Shown here piece after piece: positions 1 to 6,330 of a stretch of DNA of 15,692 bases; positions within the stretch are counted from its first letter, which is position 1, and every line of letters starts with the position of its first letter. The DNA is from Acidaminococcaceae bacterium (GTDB lineage: Bacteria; Bacillota; Negativicutes; Acidaminococcales; Acidaminococcaceae). Below the pieces are notes generated by a model that saw nothing but the letters and a program-made list of their open reading frames with translations, had not been told where the DNA came from and did not search any database. The position numbers and the translations under genes are program-made. Location: contig JAFSOW010000064.1 of NCBI GenBank assembly GCA_017443165.1, forward strand, positions 1 through 15,692, read 5' to 3'.

Positions 1-420
1 TATCAGGTTTTTGACATCGGGCTGGAGATCGAGAATATGGACGACTTTGGGAGTTTTCGCCGCTTCATACTGTCCTTTGGGGATCGCCTGGATACCGGCC
101 CGGAAAATCTCGCAGAAGTACGCGCCGTAATTCAGTACAAAGGCCAGCACCGCAGCGGGAAAATCGTCCAGGCGGATGCCGATGACCGGTATAAAAGGCA
201 GGCCGAAATACACGAACAGCAGCTGCAACATCAAAGGCGTGCCCCGCAGCACATACACGTATGCCGCAACCACGTCGCGCAACAGTTTAAAAGACGATAC
301 CCTGCAGAAGGCAAGAAGGATGCCCAGCGGAATCGCCAGCACGATGGTAATAAAGAAAAGCCGTAAGGTATCTACGGTCCCCATCAGCATCTGGGGGATA
401 ATCGAAATAATATAGTCCAT
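1..420 (-). CDS. Amino-acid ABC transporter permease (partial, C-terminus beyond window)
   Basis: Inner-membrane permease of a polar amino-acid ABC importer (HisM/GlnP-like family). The 140 visible residues show hydrophobic segments at about 4-14, 23-38, 64-80 and 88-102, the family motif RGTPLMLQL at 59-67, NYGAYFCEIFRAGI at 97-110 and the start of the cytoplasmic EAA loop, GQYEAAK, at 116-122. ATG at 420 is preceded by GGAG (complement 427-430) with 6-nt spacing. The gene lies downstream of the substrate-binding lipoprotein on the same strand, so the two probably form one transporter; an ATPase gene would be expected further left, outside the window. Oddity: after EAAK the loop is about five residues shorter than in typical relatives, lacks the usual glycine, and reads LQP where LPQ is usual (see findings). 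The family assignment is firm; the amino acid carried cannot be told. Confidence 0.9.
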   Translation of the reverse strand, partial: MDYIISIIPQMLMGTVDTLRLFFITIVLAIPLGILLAFCRVSSFKLLRDVVAAYVYVLRGTPLMLQLLFVYFGLPFIPVIGIRLDDFPAAVLAFVLNYGAYFCEIFRAGIQAIPKGQYEAAKTPKVVHILDLQPDVKNLI

Positions 421-506
421 AAAACACTCCGTTAATCAGGAAAGCACCGATTAAATCACTTTATGCGGCTGAGCCGGATACATCAGTGTTTCTTTTAATA
501 CAAACA

Positions 507-534
507 AAGGCCGGTGGCATAAACCATCGGCCTT
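507..534 (-). terminator. Stem-loop between binding-protein and permease genes
   Basis: An 11-bp stem (507-517 pairing with 524-534, one G-U pair) closes a 6-nt loop. Read on the minus strand it is followed by a T-rich stretch, TTTGTTTGTATT. It sits about 100 bp after the binding-protein stop codon and about 87 bp before the permease start. It may be a leaky terminator or an mRNA-stabilising hairpin that lets the binding protein be made in excess over the permease. That role is inferred; the hairpin itself is visible. Confidence 0.7.
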
Positions 535-637
535 GTTGTTATCCCTGGGTAATATAACCGGCTGTCCATCTTTCCATGCATATTCCATGCACAGCTGTAA
601 CACATACCGCACAGGCCGGCCTGCCGCTGCCGACGGA

Positions 638-1417
638 TTATTTTTTATCCTCGTAGCGGGTGATATCCGTACCGAACCACTGCATGGAAATCTTCTTGCA
701 GGTTCCGTCTTTTTTCATTTCGTCCAGGATCTTGTCGATGCGTGCCGCAAATTCCTTATCGTCCTTGCGGAAGCCAACGCCTACAACTTCTTTGCCCAGG
801 TCTTCCTTCAGCACTTTGTACTTGCCGGGAGCCTTCTTCATGTAGTAACGGACCAGGATTTCGTCAACCACCAGCGCGTCCAGACGGCCGGAGTCGATGT
901 CCAGGAATGCTGCCGCGAAGTCAGGATATTTTTTGTATTCTTTCAGGCCTTTGCGCATATCGGCATACTTGCCGTCCAGCAGATAGCTGCCGGTGGAATC
1001 GTCCTGCACGCCTACGGCTTTGCCCTTCAGGTCAGCGAGGGTTTCGATTTTGGAAGCAACCGGAACGGCTACAACCTGGCAGTTGTTAATGTAGGGTTTG
1101 GAGAACTGGATCACTTTTTCACGTTCCGGGTTGATAGTGAAGCAGTTCCAGATGGCGTCGATACGTTTGCCGTTCAGCTCGGCTTCCTTGGCGCTCCAGT
1201 CAATGGGTTTGAAGGTAACTTCCATGCCCGCGCGTTTGCAGGCTTCCCTTGCCAGATCAATGTCGAAGCCGACGATTTCATTCTTTTCGTTGCGGAACCC
1301 CATGGGAGCAAAATTGTCATCCAGACCGATGACCATCTTTTTCGGGCCGCTGCTGCCGCACCCCACTACCAGAAGCATCATTAAAACTGAAAACAGTACA
1401 AGACAGATTTTTTTCAC
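638..1417 (-). CDS. Amino-acid ABC transporter substrate-binding lipoprotein
   Basis: Extracytoplasmic solute-binding protein (SBP_bac_3 family, PF00497) that delivers a polar amino acid to the adjacent permease. The 259-residue protein has a lipoprotein signal, KK plus a hydrophobic core, with lipobox VVGC at 17-20, so the mature lipoprotein would begin at Cys20. Family landmarks are the N-terminal lobe segment MGFRNEKNEIVGFDIDLA at 39-56, the ligand-carboxylate arginine in INPER (R99), FSKPY at 105-109, and VVDE with D185, the usual site for the ligand amino group. The start codon is GTG at 1417; no in-frame ATG fits, and AAGGAAGGGG (complement 1427-1436) lies just upstream. A near-consensus promoter is found upstream. 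The ligand is not determinable by eye. Confidence 0.93.
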   Translation of the reverse strand: MKKICLVLFSVLMMLLVVGCGSSGPKKMVIGLDDNFAPMGFRNEKNEIVGFDIDLAREACKRAGMEVTFKPIDWSAKEAELNGKRIDAIWNCFTINPEREKVIQFSKPYINNCQVVAVPVASKIETLADLKGKAVGVQDDSTGSYLLDGKYADMRKGLKEYKKYPDFAAAFLDIDSGRLDALVVDEILVRYYMKKAPGKYKVLKEDLGKEVVGVGFRKDDKEFAARIDKILDEMKKDGTCKKISMQWFGTDITRYEDKK

Positions 1418-1453
1418 GATGGAAAACCCCTTCCTTTTATTGTTGGTATGTTA

Positions 1454-1482
1454 ATTATACTTTATCTTGCTAAATTTGTAAA
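1454..1482 (-). promoter_or_regulatory. Sigma-A-type promoter of the binding-protein gene
   Basis: On the minus strand, -35 TTTACA (complement 1477-1482; 5 of 6 consensus) and -10 TATAAT (complement 1454-1459; 6 of 6) are separated by exactly 17 bp. The predicted start site lies about 30 nt before the GTG start codon. The spacer contains TAGCAAGATAA, an 11-mer that also occurs in the iadA/yjiH control region. Confidence 0.75.
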
Positions 1483-1541
1483 GAGATAAAACAAAACCCG
1501 CAATTGCACGAAGATAAAATCCATTAACGAATCTTTCCACG

Positions 1542-3548
1542 TTACCCGGCATCCCGCTCACTTAATTCCAGCCAGCGTTCCGTTAGAGCTTCCAGTTCCT
1601 TTTCCACCCGGTTCAAGTCGTCTGATAATTGCGCTATTTTTTCATAATCATTGCCGGCCAGGGAAATTTCCCGGGAAATCATTTTGCTTTCCGCTTCTTT
1701 TCCCGCTATGGTTTCCTCCAGCTTTTCCAGTTCAACCTTTTCACTGAACGTGAGACCGGAAGATTTGTTTCCAATGATTCCTTTTCCCGGTTCGTCTGCT
1801 TCAGACCGTTCTCCTTTTACATCGTTACCGGAACCGTCAGACCGGTTCTTCTCCGCAGTTTTCTTTTTGTTCAGCGAAGTTTTCTGCAGCGTTTCGCCAA
1901 ATCCTTTCATTTCTTCCTGCTCCAGCGCCTCCAGCTGCCTGCTTCTTTCATAATCGCTGTAACCGCCGGGATACTGCCGCAGCACACCGCCTGCCTCAAC
2001 GGCAAAGATCCGTCTGGCAAAGCGGTCCAGGAAGTACCGGTCATGGGACACGGCAATCACGGCCCCCGCAAAGGTATCCAGATACTCTTCCAGTACCGAC
2101 AACGTAGGGATATCCAGGTCGTTGGTAGGTTCGTCCAGCAGCAGCACGTTCGGCGCTTCCATCAGAATGCGCAGCAGGTACAGCCTCCGCTGTTCCCCGC
2201 CGCTGAGTTTGCTGATGGGCACCCACTGCAGTTCCGGCGGGAACAGGAACCGTTCCAGCATCATGGCCGCGCTGATATAGGACCCGTCTGCCGCCAGCAC
2301 ATAATTGCCTGCGTCCCGTATGTATTCCAGCACACGTTCCCGAGTGTCGGGGAATTCACTGTGCTGGGAAAAATAACCGATCTTTACCGTCTGCCCGATG
2401 GTAACCGTACCGCTGTCCGGCTGCAGGCGTCCGGCAATGATATCCATCAGGGTGGTCTTCCCCACGCCGTTGGGGCCGATGATCCCCACCCGGTCATCCC
2501 GCAGCAGGATATAACTGAAATCGTGGATATATTCAATCCCGTCATAAAAACAGGAAACGTGTTCCAGTTCCACGACCGTCTTGCCAAGGCGGGTCGCGGC
2601 GGAAGTGATTTCCAGTTCCTGCCGGTTCACCTTTTCTTTGGCAGCCGCTTCGATTTCCGCAAACCGTTCCACCCGATCCTTCTTTTTTGTACGGCGGGCT
2701 TCCGCGCCCCGGCTGATCCAGGCAAGCTCCCGCCGATAAATATTCTGCAGCTTACGGGCCGCCGCGCTTTCCAGTTCTCTCCGCTCTGCTCTTTTTTGCA
2801 GGAAGCCGCTGTAGTTGGCCGTGTACAGATAGGCAGTGCCGTTATCCAGTTCCAGCGTGCGGTTGATGACGCGGTCGAAGAAATACCGGTCGTGGGTCAC
2901 CATCAGCAGCGCGCCTTTGCGTTTCTGTAACTGTCCCTCCAGCCAGGCAACGGTTTCATTGTCCATGTGGTTCGTCGGCTCGTCCAGGATCAGCAGGTCG
3001 GAGGGACGCACCAGCACGCCGGCCAGGGCCACCCGCTTGCGCTGCCCGCCGGACAGGGTCTTCATCTTCTGATTGAAATCCGTAATACCCAGACGGTTTA
3101 ACACCGCTTTTGCCTCGCTTTCCAGCTGCCAGGCAAAGTGCTGGTCCATCTGTTGCTGCACTTCCAGCAGTCTCCGCTGTACCCCCGCGTCATCCGGATG
3201 CAGCGCCGTTTCATCTAACACGCTTTCATAGTTTCGCAACAGTTTCATCATGGGGGAATCGCCTTGGAAAATCTGCCCGATCACGGTGGCTTCCGGATCA
3301 AAGGGCGGATCCTGCGGCAGATACTCAATCACACAGGTGCCGTTCGGGATAATTTTCCCCGGCTCGCCCGTTTCCGGGTCCCTGCCCCCGTCCATTTCCG
3401 CAACGTGCCGCAGCAACGTGGATTTCCCGGTGCCGTTGATGCCGATGAGACCGATTTTATCCCCGGTTTCAATATTTAAATTTACATTTTTAAAAAGCGT
3501 CCGTTCCCCATAACTGTGGGCAAGGTTTTCAATCGAAAGAAGTAACAT
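1542..3548 (-). CDS. ABC-F family ATP-binding protein, Uup-like
   Basis: Soluble, twin-ATPase ABC-F protein with no membrane segment; this family acts on ribosomes or nucleic acids rather than in transport. Of 668 residues, cassette 1 has Walker A GINGTGKST (36-44), signature LSGGQ (165-169) and Walker B LLILDEPTNHMD (185-196). Cassette 2 has Walker A GPNGVGKTT (358-366), LSGGEQ (448-453) and LLLDEPTNDLD (469-479). A basic helical linker at about 250-320 joins them. A low-complexity Lys/Ser/Gly/Asp tether (about 555-598) leads to a C-terminal coiled coil (about 601-662) as in Uup. QDPP at 79-82 also matches Uup. ATG at 3548 follows AAGGCGG (complement 3555-3561). No convincing terminator is seen between its stop and the next gene. 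An antibiotic-resistance ABC-F is less likely given the Uup-type tail. Confidence 0.93.
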   Translation of the reverse strand: MLLLSIENLAHSYGERTLFKNVNLNIETGDKIGLIGINGTGKSTLLRHVAEMDGGRDPETGEPGKIIPNGTCVIEYLPQDPPFDPEATVIGQIFQGDSPMMKLLRNYESVLDETALHPDDAGVQRRLLEVQQQMDQHFAWQLESEAKAVLNRLGITDFNQKMKTLSGGQRKRVALAGVLVRPSDLLILDEPTNHMDNETVAWLEGQLQKRKGALLMVTHDRYFFDRVINRTLELDNGTAYLYTANYSGFLQKRAERRELESAAARKLQNIYRRELAWISRGAEARRTKKKDRVERFAEIEAAAKEKVNRQELEITSAATRLGKTVVELEHVSCFYDGIEYIHDFSYILLRDDRVGIIGPNGVGKTTLMDIIAGRLQPDSGTVTIGQTVKIGYFSQHSEFPDTRERVLEYIRDAGNYVLAADGSYISAAMMLERFLFPPELQWVPISKLSGGEQRRLYLLRILMEAPNVLLLDEPTNDLDIPTLSVLEEYLDTFAGAVIAVSHDRYFLDRFARRIFAVEAGGVLRQYPGGYSDYERSRQLEALEQEEMKGFGETLQKTSLNKKKTAEKNRSDGSGNDVKGERSEADEPGKGIIGNKSSGLTFSEKVELEKLEETIAGKEAESKMISREISLAGNDYEKIAQLSDDLNRVEKELEALTERWLELSERDAG

Positions 3549-3570
3549 ATATCCGCCTTTTTATAAAAGA

Positions 3571-3594
3571 AGCCTGCTGTATTGCAAGCAGGCT
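3571..3594 (-). terminator. Rho-independent terminator after iadA
   Basis: A perfect 8-bp inverted repeat, AGCCTGCT (3571-3578) and AGCAGGCT (3587-3594), has an 8-nt loop. It is followed on the minus strand by TCTTTTATAAAAA. It lies between the iadA stop and the ABC-F start and probably separates the two transcripts. Confidence 0.75.
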
Positions 3595-3640
3595 GATACT
3601 TTATTACGCCGTAAACTGTATAATACCTGTCAAAAAACTC

Positions 3641-4801
3641 TTATTCTTCAAACCGGCCTTTCATTAATACTTTTCCGTTGAGCATCGCCGTCCTGCCTTT
3701 GGCAAACAGGCTGTTGATATCCAGATTTTCATCCAGTACCAGCAGATCCGCATCCGCACCCGGGGCAATGCAGCCCTTTATGCCTTCTTTGGCGATCATC
3801 TTTGCAGGCGTGGAGGTAAGCATTTTGATAACTTCTTCCAGCGGCATACCCATTTCCACCAGCAGTTTGACCGTCCTGTGGAGGTATTTGGGCGATGCAT
3901 AGGTGTAACCGATGCACTCGCCGCAGCTGTCAAATTTAGGCTGGCTGCCAAACGCATCGGAAGACATGGTCACATGGTCCGTGGTGACCCCGTCCATGTG
4001 CAACAGTTCATAAAGCAGTTTCGCACTGTTTACAACCTCTTTTTCATCTGATCCTGCCGTACAGTCCATATAACCGCCCATGCGTACCAGACGCGCGCCG
4101 TCTTCAATCAGTTCGGGACAGCGCAGCATGTGGGTAGGAAGAAAATGTTTCGGCGGAAGATCGCTGTTTTCCAGCGCGTCGAACAACGGGTTAAGCCGGC
4201 CTTTTCCGCTGCCCATGTGCATGGTCACCAGGCCCGCGGTGCCGCTGATCATGCCGGCCCGGCGCGCCTCTACGCCTAACGCGATTAGGTCGTCCCCATC
4301 AGGATTGGAACTGCGGTGATCGGAAACGGCTACTTTTACGCCGATCATGGGAGTGAGCATAACGATATCTTTTTCTACACTGCCCAGCAGGGTTTTGGGC
4401 GGATACATATAACTGCTGGTCAGTGTGTACACGGTCATGCCTTCTTCGGTCAGCGCCCGCGCTTTGGCTACCAGTGCTTCAATGCTGCGGGTAATACCGT
4501 CTGTACCCAGCAGACCTATACAGGTGGTGATGCCGTTTTGGAAGAAAATGCTCAGGCAGGAAGCAGGCACGCTGGAAGAAAAACCCTGTTCCCCGCCACC
4601 GCCGCAGATATGCACATGCATATCGATATAACCGGGCAACAGTTTTTTCCCGGCCAGGTCAAACACTTCCACATCCGGCAGGCCCTCATAACCGGCAATA
4701 TTGTCTTCGATACGGCAAATCTTATCGCCAACCACCAGCACATCTTTTTTCCCCAGGAATGCAGGAGCATATACTTGCGCATTCTTTAACAGTTTAATCA
4801 T
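3641..4801 (-). CDS. iadA: Isoaspartyl dipeptidase (beta-aspartyl-peptidase)
   Basis: Zinc amidohydrolase of peptidase family M38 that cleaves beta-aspartyl (isoaspartyl) dipeptides, releasing aspartate. The 386-residue length matches E. coli IadA. Expected active-site residues are present: HVH (H62, H64), GGGGE (E71), Y131, the carbamylated-lysine position K156 in IGVKVAVSDHRS, R163, metal histidines H195 and H224, R227, and the catalytic aspartate D282 with S286 in SSDAFGSQP. The frame is open 34 codons further upstream, but ATG at 4801 is chosen because AAGGAGG (complement 4810-4816) sits 8 nt before it, and because the upstream extension would start before the likely -10 element. It is divergent from yjiH-yjiG, the same partners as in the E. 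coli iadA-yjiG-yjiH cluster. It is probably cytoplasmic, since no signal peptide is seen. Confidence 0.95.
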   Translation of the reverse strand: MIKLLKNAQVYAPAFLGKKDVLVVGDKICRIEDNIAGYEGLPDVEVFDLAGKKLLPGYIDMHVHICGGGGEQGFSSSVPASCLSIFFQNGITTCIGLLGTDGITRSIEALVAKARALTEEGMTVYTLTSSYMYPPKTLLGSVEKDIVMLTPMIGVKVAVSDHRSSNPDGDDLIALGVEARRAGMISGTAGLVTMHMGSGKGRLNPLFDALENSDLPPKHFLPTHMLRCPELIEDGARLVRMGGYMDCTAGSDEKEVVNSAKLLYELLHMDGVTTDHVTMSSDAFGSQPKFDSCGECIGYTYASPKYLHRTVKLLVEMGMPLEEVIKMLTSTPAKMIAKEGIKGCIAPGADADLLVLDENLDINSLFAKGRTAMLNGKVLMKGRFEE

Positions 4802-4865
4802 TAGCTCTTCCTCCTTGTAACTCAACCGATAAAACTCTTTGTTCGCACCTGACTTTGTTAATTTG

Positions 4866-4874
4866 ATTATAACA
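4866..4874 (-). promoter_or_regulatory. Extended -10 promoter for iadA
   Basis: On the minus strand TGTTATAAT is an extended -10 (TGnTATAAT), about 65 nt upstream of the iadA ATG. No good -35 is visible, which is acceptable for extended -10 promoters. Confidence 0.55.
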
Positions 4875-4952
4875 TACAACCGGTAACAGCCGAAAGGGCA
4901 CAACGCATCTTTTCCTTTTCATTTTGTGTTACTTTTAAAATTTTACAAAATT

Positions 4953-4961
4953 ATTATAGCA
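4953..4961 (-). promoter_or_regulatory. Possible second, distal iadA promoter
   Basis: On the minus strand TGCTATAAT is another extended -10 element, with TTGTTA 15 bp upstream as a weak -35. It overlaps the TAGCAAGATAA motif shared with the binding-protein promoter, and the -35 side runs into the 4972-4987 palindrome. A regulator bound there could therefore block it. Confidence 0.35.
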
Positions 4962-4971
4962 AGATAATTTC

Positions 4972-4987
4972 TGTAACAACAGTTACA
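4972..4987. promoter_or_regulatory. Palindrome TGTAAC-4-GTTACA, candidate operator
   Basis: A perfect 6-bp inverted repeat (4972-4977 and 4982-4987) with a 4-bp spacer lies between the iadA and yjiH promoters. It is the size and symmetry of a dimeric repressor or activator site. It resembles TnrA/GlnR-type sites (TGTnA-7-TnACA) but is one base shorter, so no regulator is named. Confidence 0.4.
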
Positions 4988-5044
4988 TATTTATTTTGCC
5001 GGTTTAATTTGACGCAAAGGGTACTGTTAATTCAGTAATGACAA

Positions 5045-5053
5045 TGGTATAAT
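5045..5053 (+). promoter_or_regulatory. Extended -10 promoter for yjiH-yjiG-M20
   Basis: TGGTATAAT matches the extended -10 consensus, about 113 nt upstream of the yjiH ATG. A -35 is poor. The resulting leader would be about 105 nt and contains CTGTC-C-GACAG at 5087-5097. Confidence 0.55.
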
Positions 5054-5165
5054 ATTATAACCGGCAACCGTTGTTGACAATTGTTACTGTCCGACAGGCA
5101 GGAGCTGATTTTTTCTTCAGATGTTTCTGCATACCGGTAAATAAAGAGTAAGGAGGAATCTCATT

Positions 5166-5837
5166 ATGGACGAGAACAAACCCGTTCCGAAACAAGAGGA
5201 TGAAGTTAAGTGGTACAGCTACGTTGCATTGCTGTTTGCCATTGTTTTCTTCTCCGGAATTCTGGCCACCAGCAAAGAATGGTACAGTGTGTGTGATTTC
5301 ACCGTCTTAAACGGTACGTTCGGCAAAATTGCCGCCGCTAACGGCAAGATGCTGACCTTCCGCGGTGCTGGCGGCAATGGTGCCCAGGATGGCTTTGCCT
5401 TTGCGCTGTCTCTGTTACCGGCCGTTATCTTCGCACTGGCTGTAGTCAACGTTGTTGAAGGCTTAGGCGGCTTAAAAGCAGCACAGAAACTCTTATCCCC
5501 GTTGCTGCGCCCCCTGCTTGGCATCCCCGGCGCCTGCGGCCTGGGCATGATCGCCAGCTATCAGAGTACCGATGCCGGCGCAGGCATGATTAAAGCCATG
5601 TACAACGAAGGCATCATCAACGAAGATGAAAAAACCATCTTTGCCATGTACCAGTTCTCCGGCGACGGCACTATCACCAACTTCTTTTCATCCGGTGCCG
5701 CGCTGTTCAGCGTGCTGGTCACCCCCATCATCCTTCCCTTTGGCCTGATCATGATTTTTAAGTTCTTCGGTGCCAATCTGATGCGCATGTATATCAAATA
5801 CGAACACAAAAAGAACGGTGCGAAGGAGGCGGCATGA
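5166..5837 (+). CDS. yjiH: YjiH-type membrane protein, nucleoside-recognition (GATE) domain
   Basis: Integral membrane protein of the nucleoside-recognition/GATE family, partner of YjiG. The 223 residues are close to the E. coli YjiH length. A hydrophilic N-tail (1-16) precedes hydrophobic segments at about 19-34, 77-98, 118-131 and 178-203. The conserved polar stretch SYQSTDAGAG (131-140) and the following FSGDGTITNFFSSGAALFS segment (164-182) lie between the membrane segments and may be the substrate-facing part. ATG at 5166 follows AAGGAGG at 5150-5156. It is the first gene of a rightward operon, overlapping yjiG by 4 bp (ATGA), which suggests translational coupling. Its function is unproven in any organism known to me; linkage to iadA and a carboxypeptidase suggests peptide or acylated amino-acid uptake. 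The symbol rests on family and gene order. Confidence 0.85.
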   Translation: MDENKPVPKQEDEVKWYSYVALLFAIVFFSGILATSKEWYSVCDFTVLNGTFGKIAAANGKMLTFRGAGGNGAQDGFAFALSLLPAVIFALAVVNVVEGLGGLKAAQKLLSPLLRPLLGIPGACGLGMIASYQSTDAGAGMIKAMYNEGIINEDEKTIFAMYQFSGDGTITNFFSSGAALFSVLVTPIILPFGLIMIFKFFGANLMRMYIKYEHKKNGAKEAA

Positions 5838-6310
5838 TGGCTGAGAAGAAACAAGACAAAAATATTATCGACCTTTTCATCGAAGGCTGCCGCAAAGGCT
5901 GGGATACCGGCATCCGCAACATGATGCCTAACGTTATTATGGCCTTTGTAATCATCAAAGCGTTAAATGTTACCGGTCTGTTAAAGATTCTGGGATCCGT
6001 TTTCGCCCCGGTCATGGCCCTGTGGGGACTGCCGGGTGAAGCGATAACCGTCCTCGTATCCTCTTTCATGTCCATGGGCGGCGGCATCGGCGCTGCTGCG
6101 GGTCTGCTGGGTTCCAATGTGTTAAGCCCGAAAGACATCACCGTCCTGATGCCGGCTATTTACCTGATGGGTTCTCTGATCCAGTATCTGGGCCGCTGTC
6201 TGGGTACTGCGGAAGTTAATTCCAAATACTACGCCATTATGGTAGGCATTGCAGTCTTAAACGCGTTGCTGGCCATGTGGGTCATGAAGCTGCTGGTAGT
6301 TATGTACTGA
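5834..6310 (+). CDS. yjiG: YjiG-type membrane protein (SpmB-like), partner of YjiH
   Basis: Small integral membrane protein, 158 residues, closely resembling E. coli YjiG. Shared stretches recalled from that protein include PNVxMAFVII, PVMALWGLPGEA, MSMGG, GRCLGTAEVN-KYY and the C-terminal ALLxxWVMxLxV. It probably forms the second half of a two-subunit GATE-type protein with YjiH, in the manner of SpmA/SpmB. ATG ATG occurs at 5834/5837 after AAGGAGG (5823-5829). The second ATG has the better 7-nt spacing, so the true start may be 5837, just overlapping the yjiH stop. A 20-bp gap leads to the M20 peptidase gene, so all three genes are probably co-transcribed. Confidence 0.87.
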   Translation: MMAEKKQDKNIIDLFIEGCRKGWDTGIRNMMPNVIMAFVIIKALNVTGLLKILGSVFAPVMALWGLPGEAITVLVSSFMSMGGGIGAAAGLLGSNVLSPKDITVLMPAIYLMGSLIQYLGRCLGTAEVNSKYYAIMVGIAVLNALLAMWVMKLLVVMY

Positions 6311-6330
6311 TGTGAATAACGGAGAGCGAC

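Larger units (their letters stand above)
4802..5165. promoter_or_regulatory. Divergent control region between iadA and yjiH
   Basis: This 364-bp AT-rich non-coding region carries outward-facing promoter candidates for both sides, a 6-4-6 palindrome (4972-4987) and a small inverted repeat in the yjiH leader (5087-5097). The yjiH Shine-Dalgarno AAGGAGG lies at 5150-5156. No gene is seen in it. No regulator gene lies next to it, so any regulator acts from elsewhere. Confidence 0.7.

Noticed and set aside
533..1384. Long open frame of 283 codons on the plus strand, antisense to the binding-protein gene
   Set aside because: It mirrors a clear family member with lipobox and motifs, has no ribosome-binding site and no recognisable domain.
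3595..3640. Promoter with TTGACA between iadA and the ABC-F gene on the minus strand
   Set aside because: TTGACA is present, but no good -10 lies 16-18 bp downstream; the nearest AT-rich hexamer is about 21 bp away.
4802..4903. 34-residue N-terminal extension of IadA
   Set aside because: AAGGAGG lies 8 nt before the internal ATG at 4801, the remaining length matches E. coli IadA, and the extension covers the likely promoter.
4972..4987. TnrA or GlnR nitrogen-control box
   Set aside because: The half-sites are similar, but the palindrome is 16 bp rather than the 17-bp TGTnA-7-TnACA arrangement.
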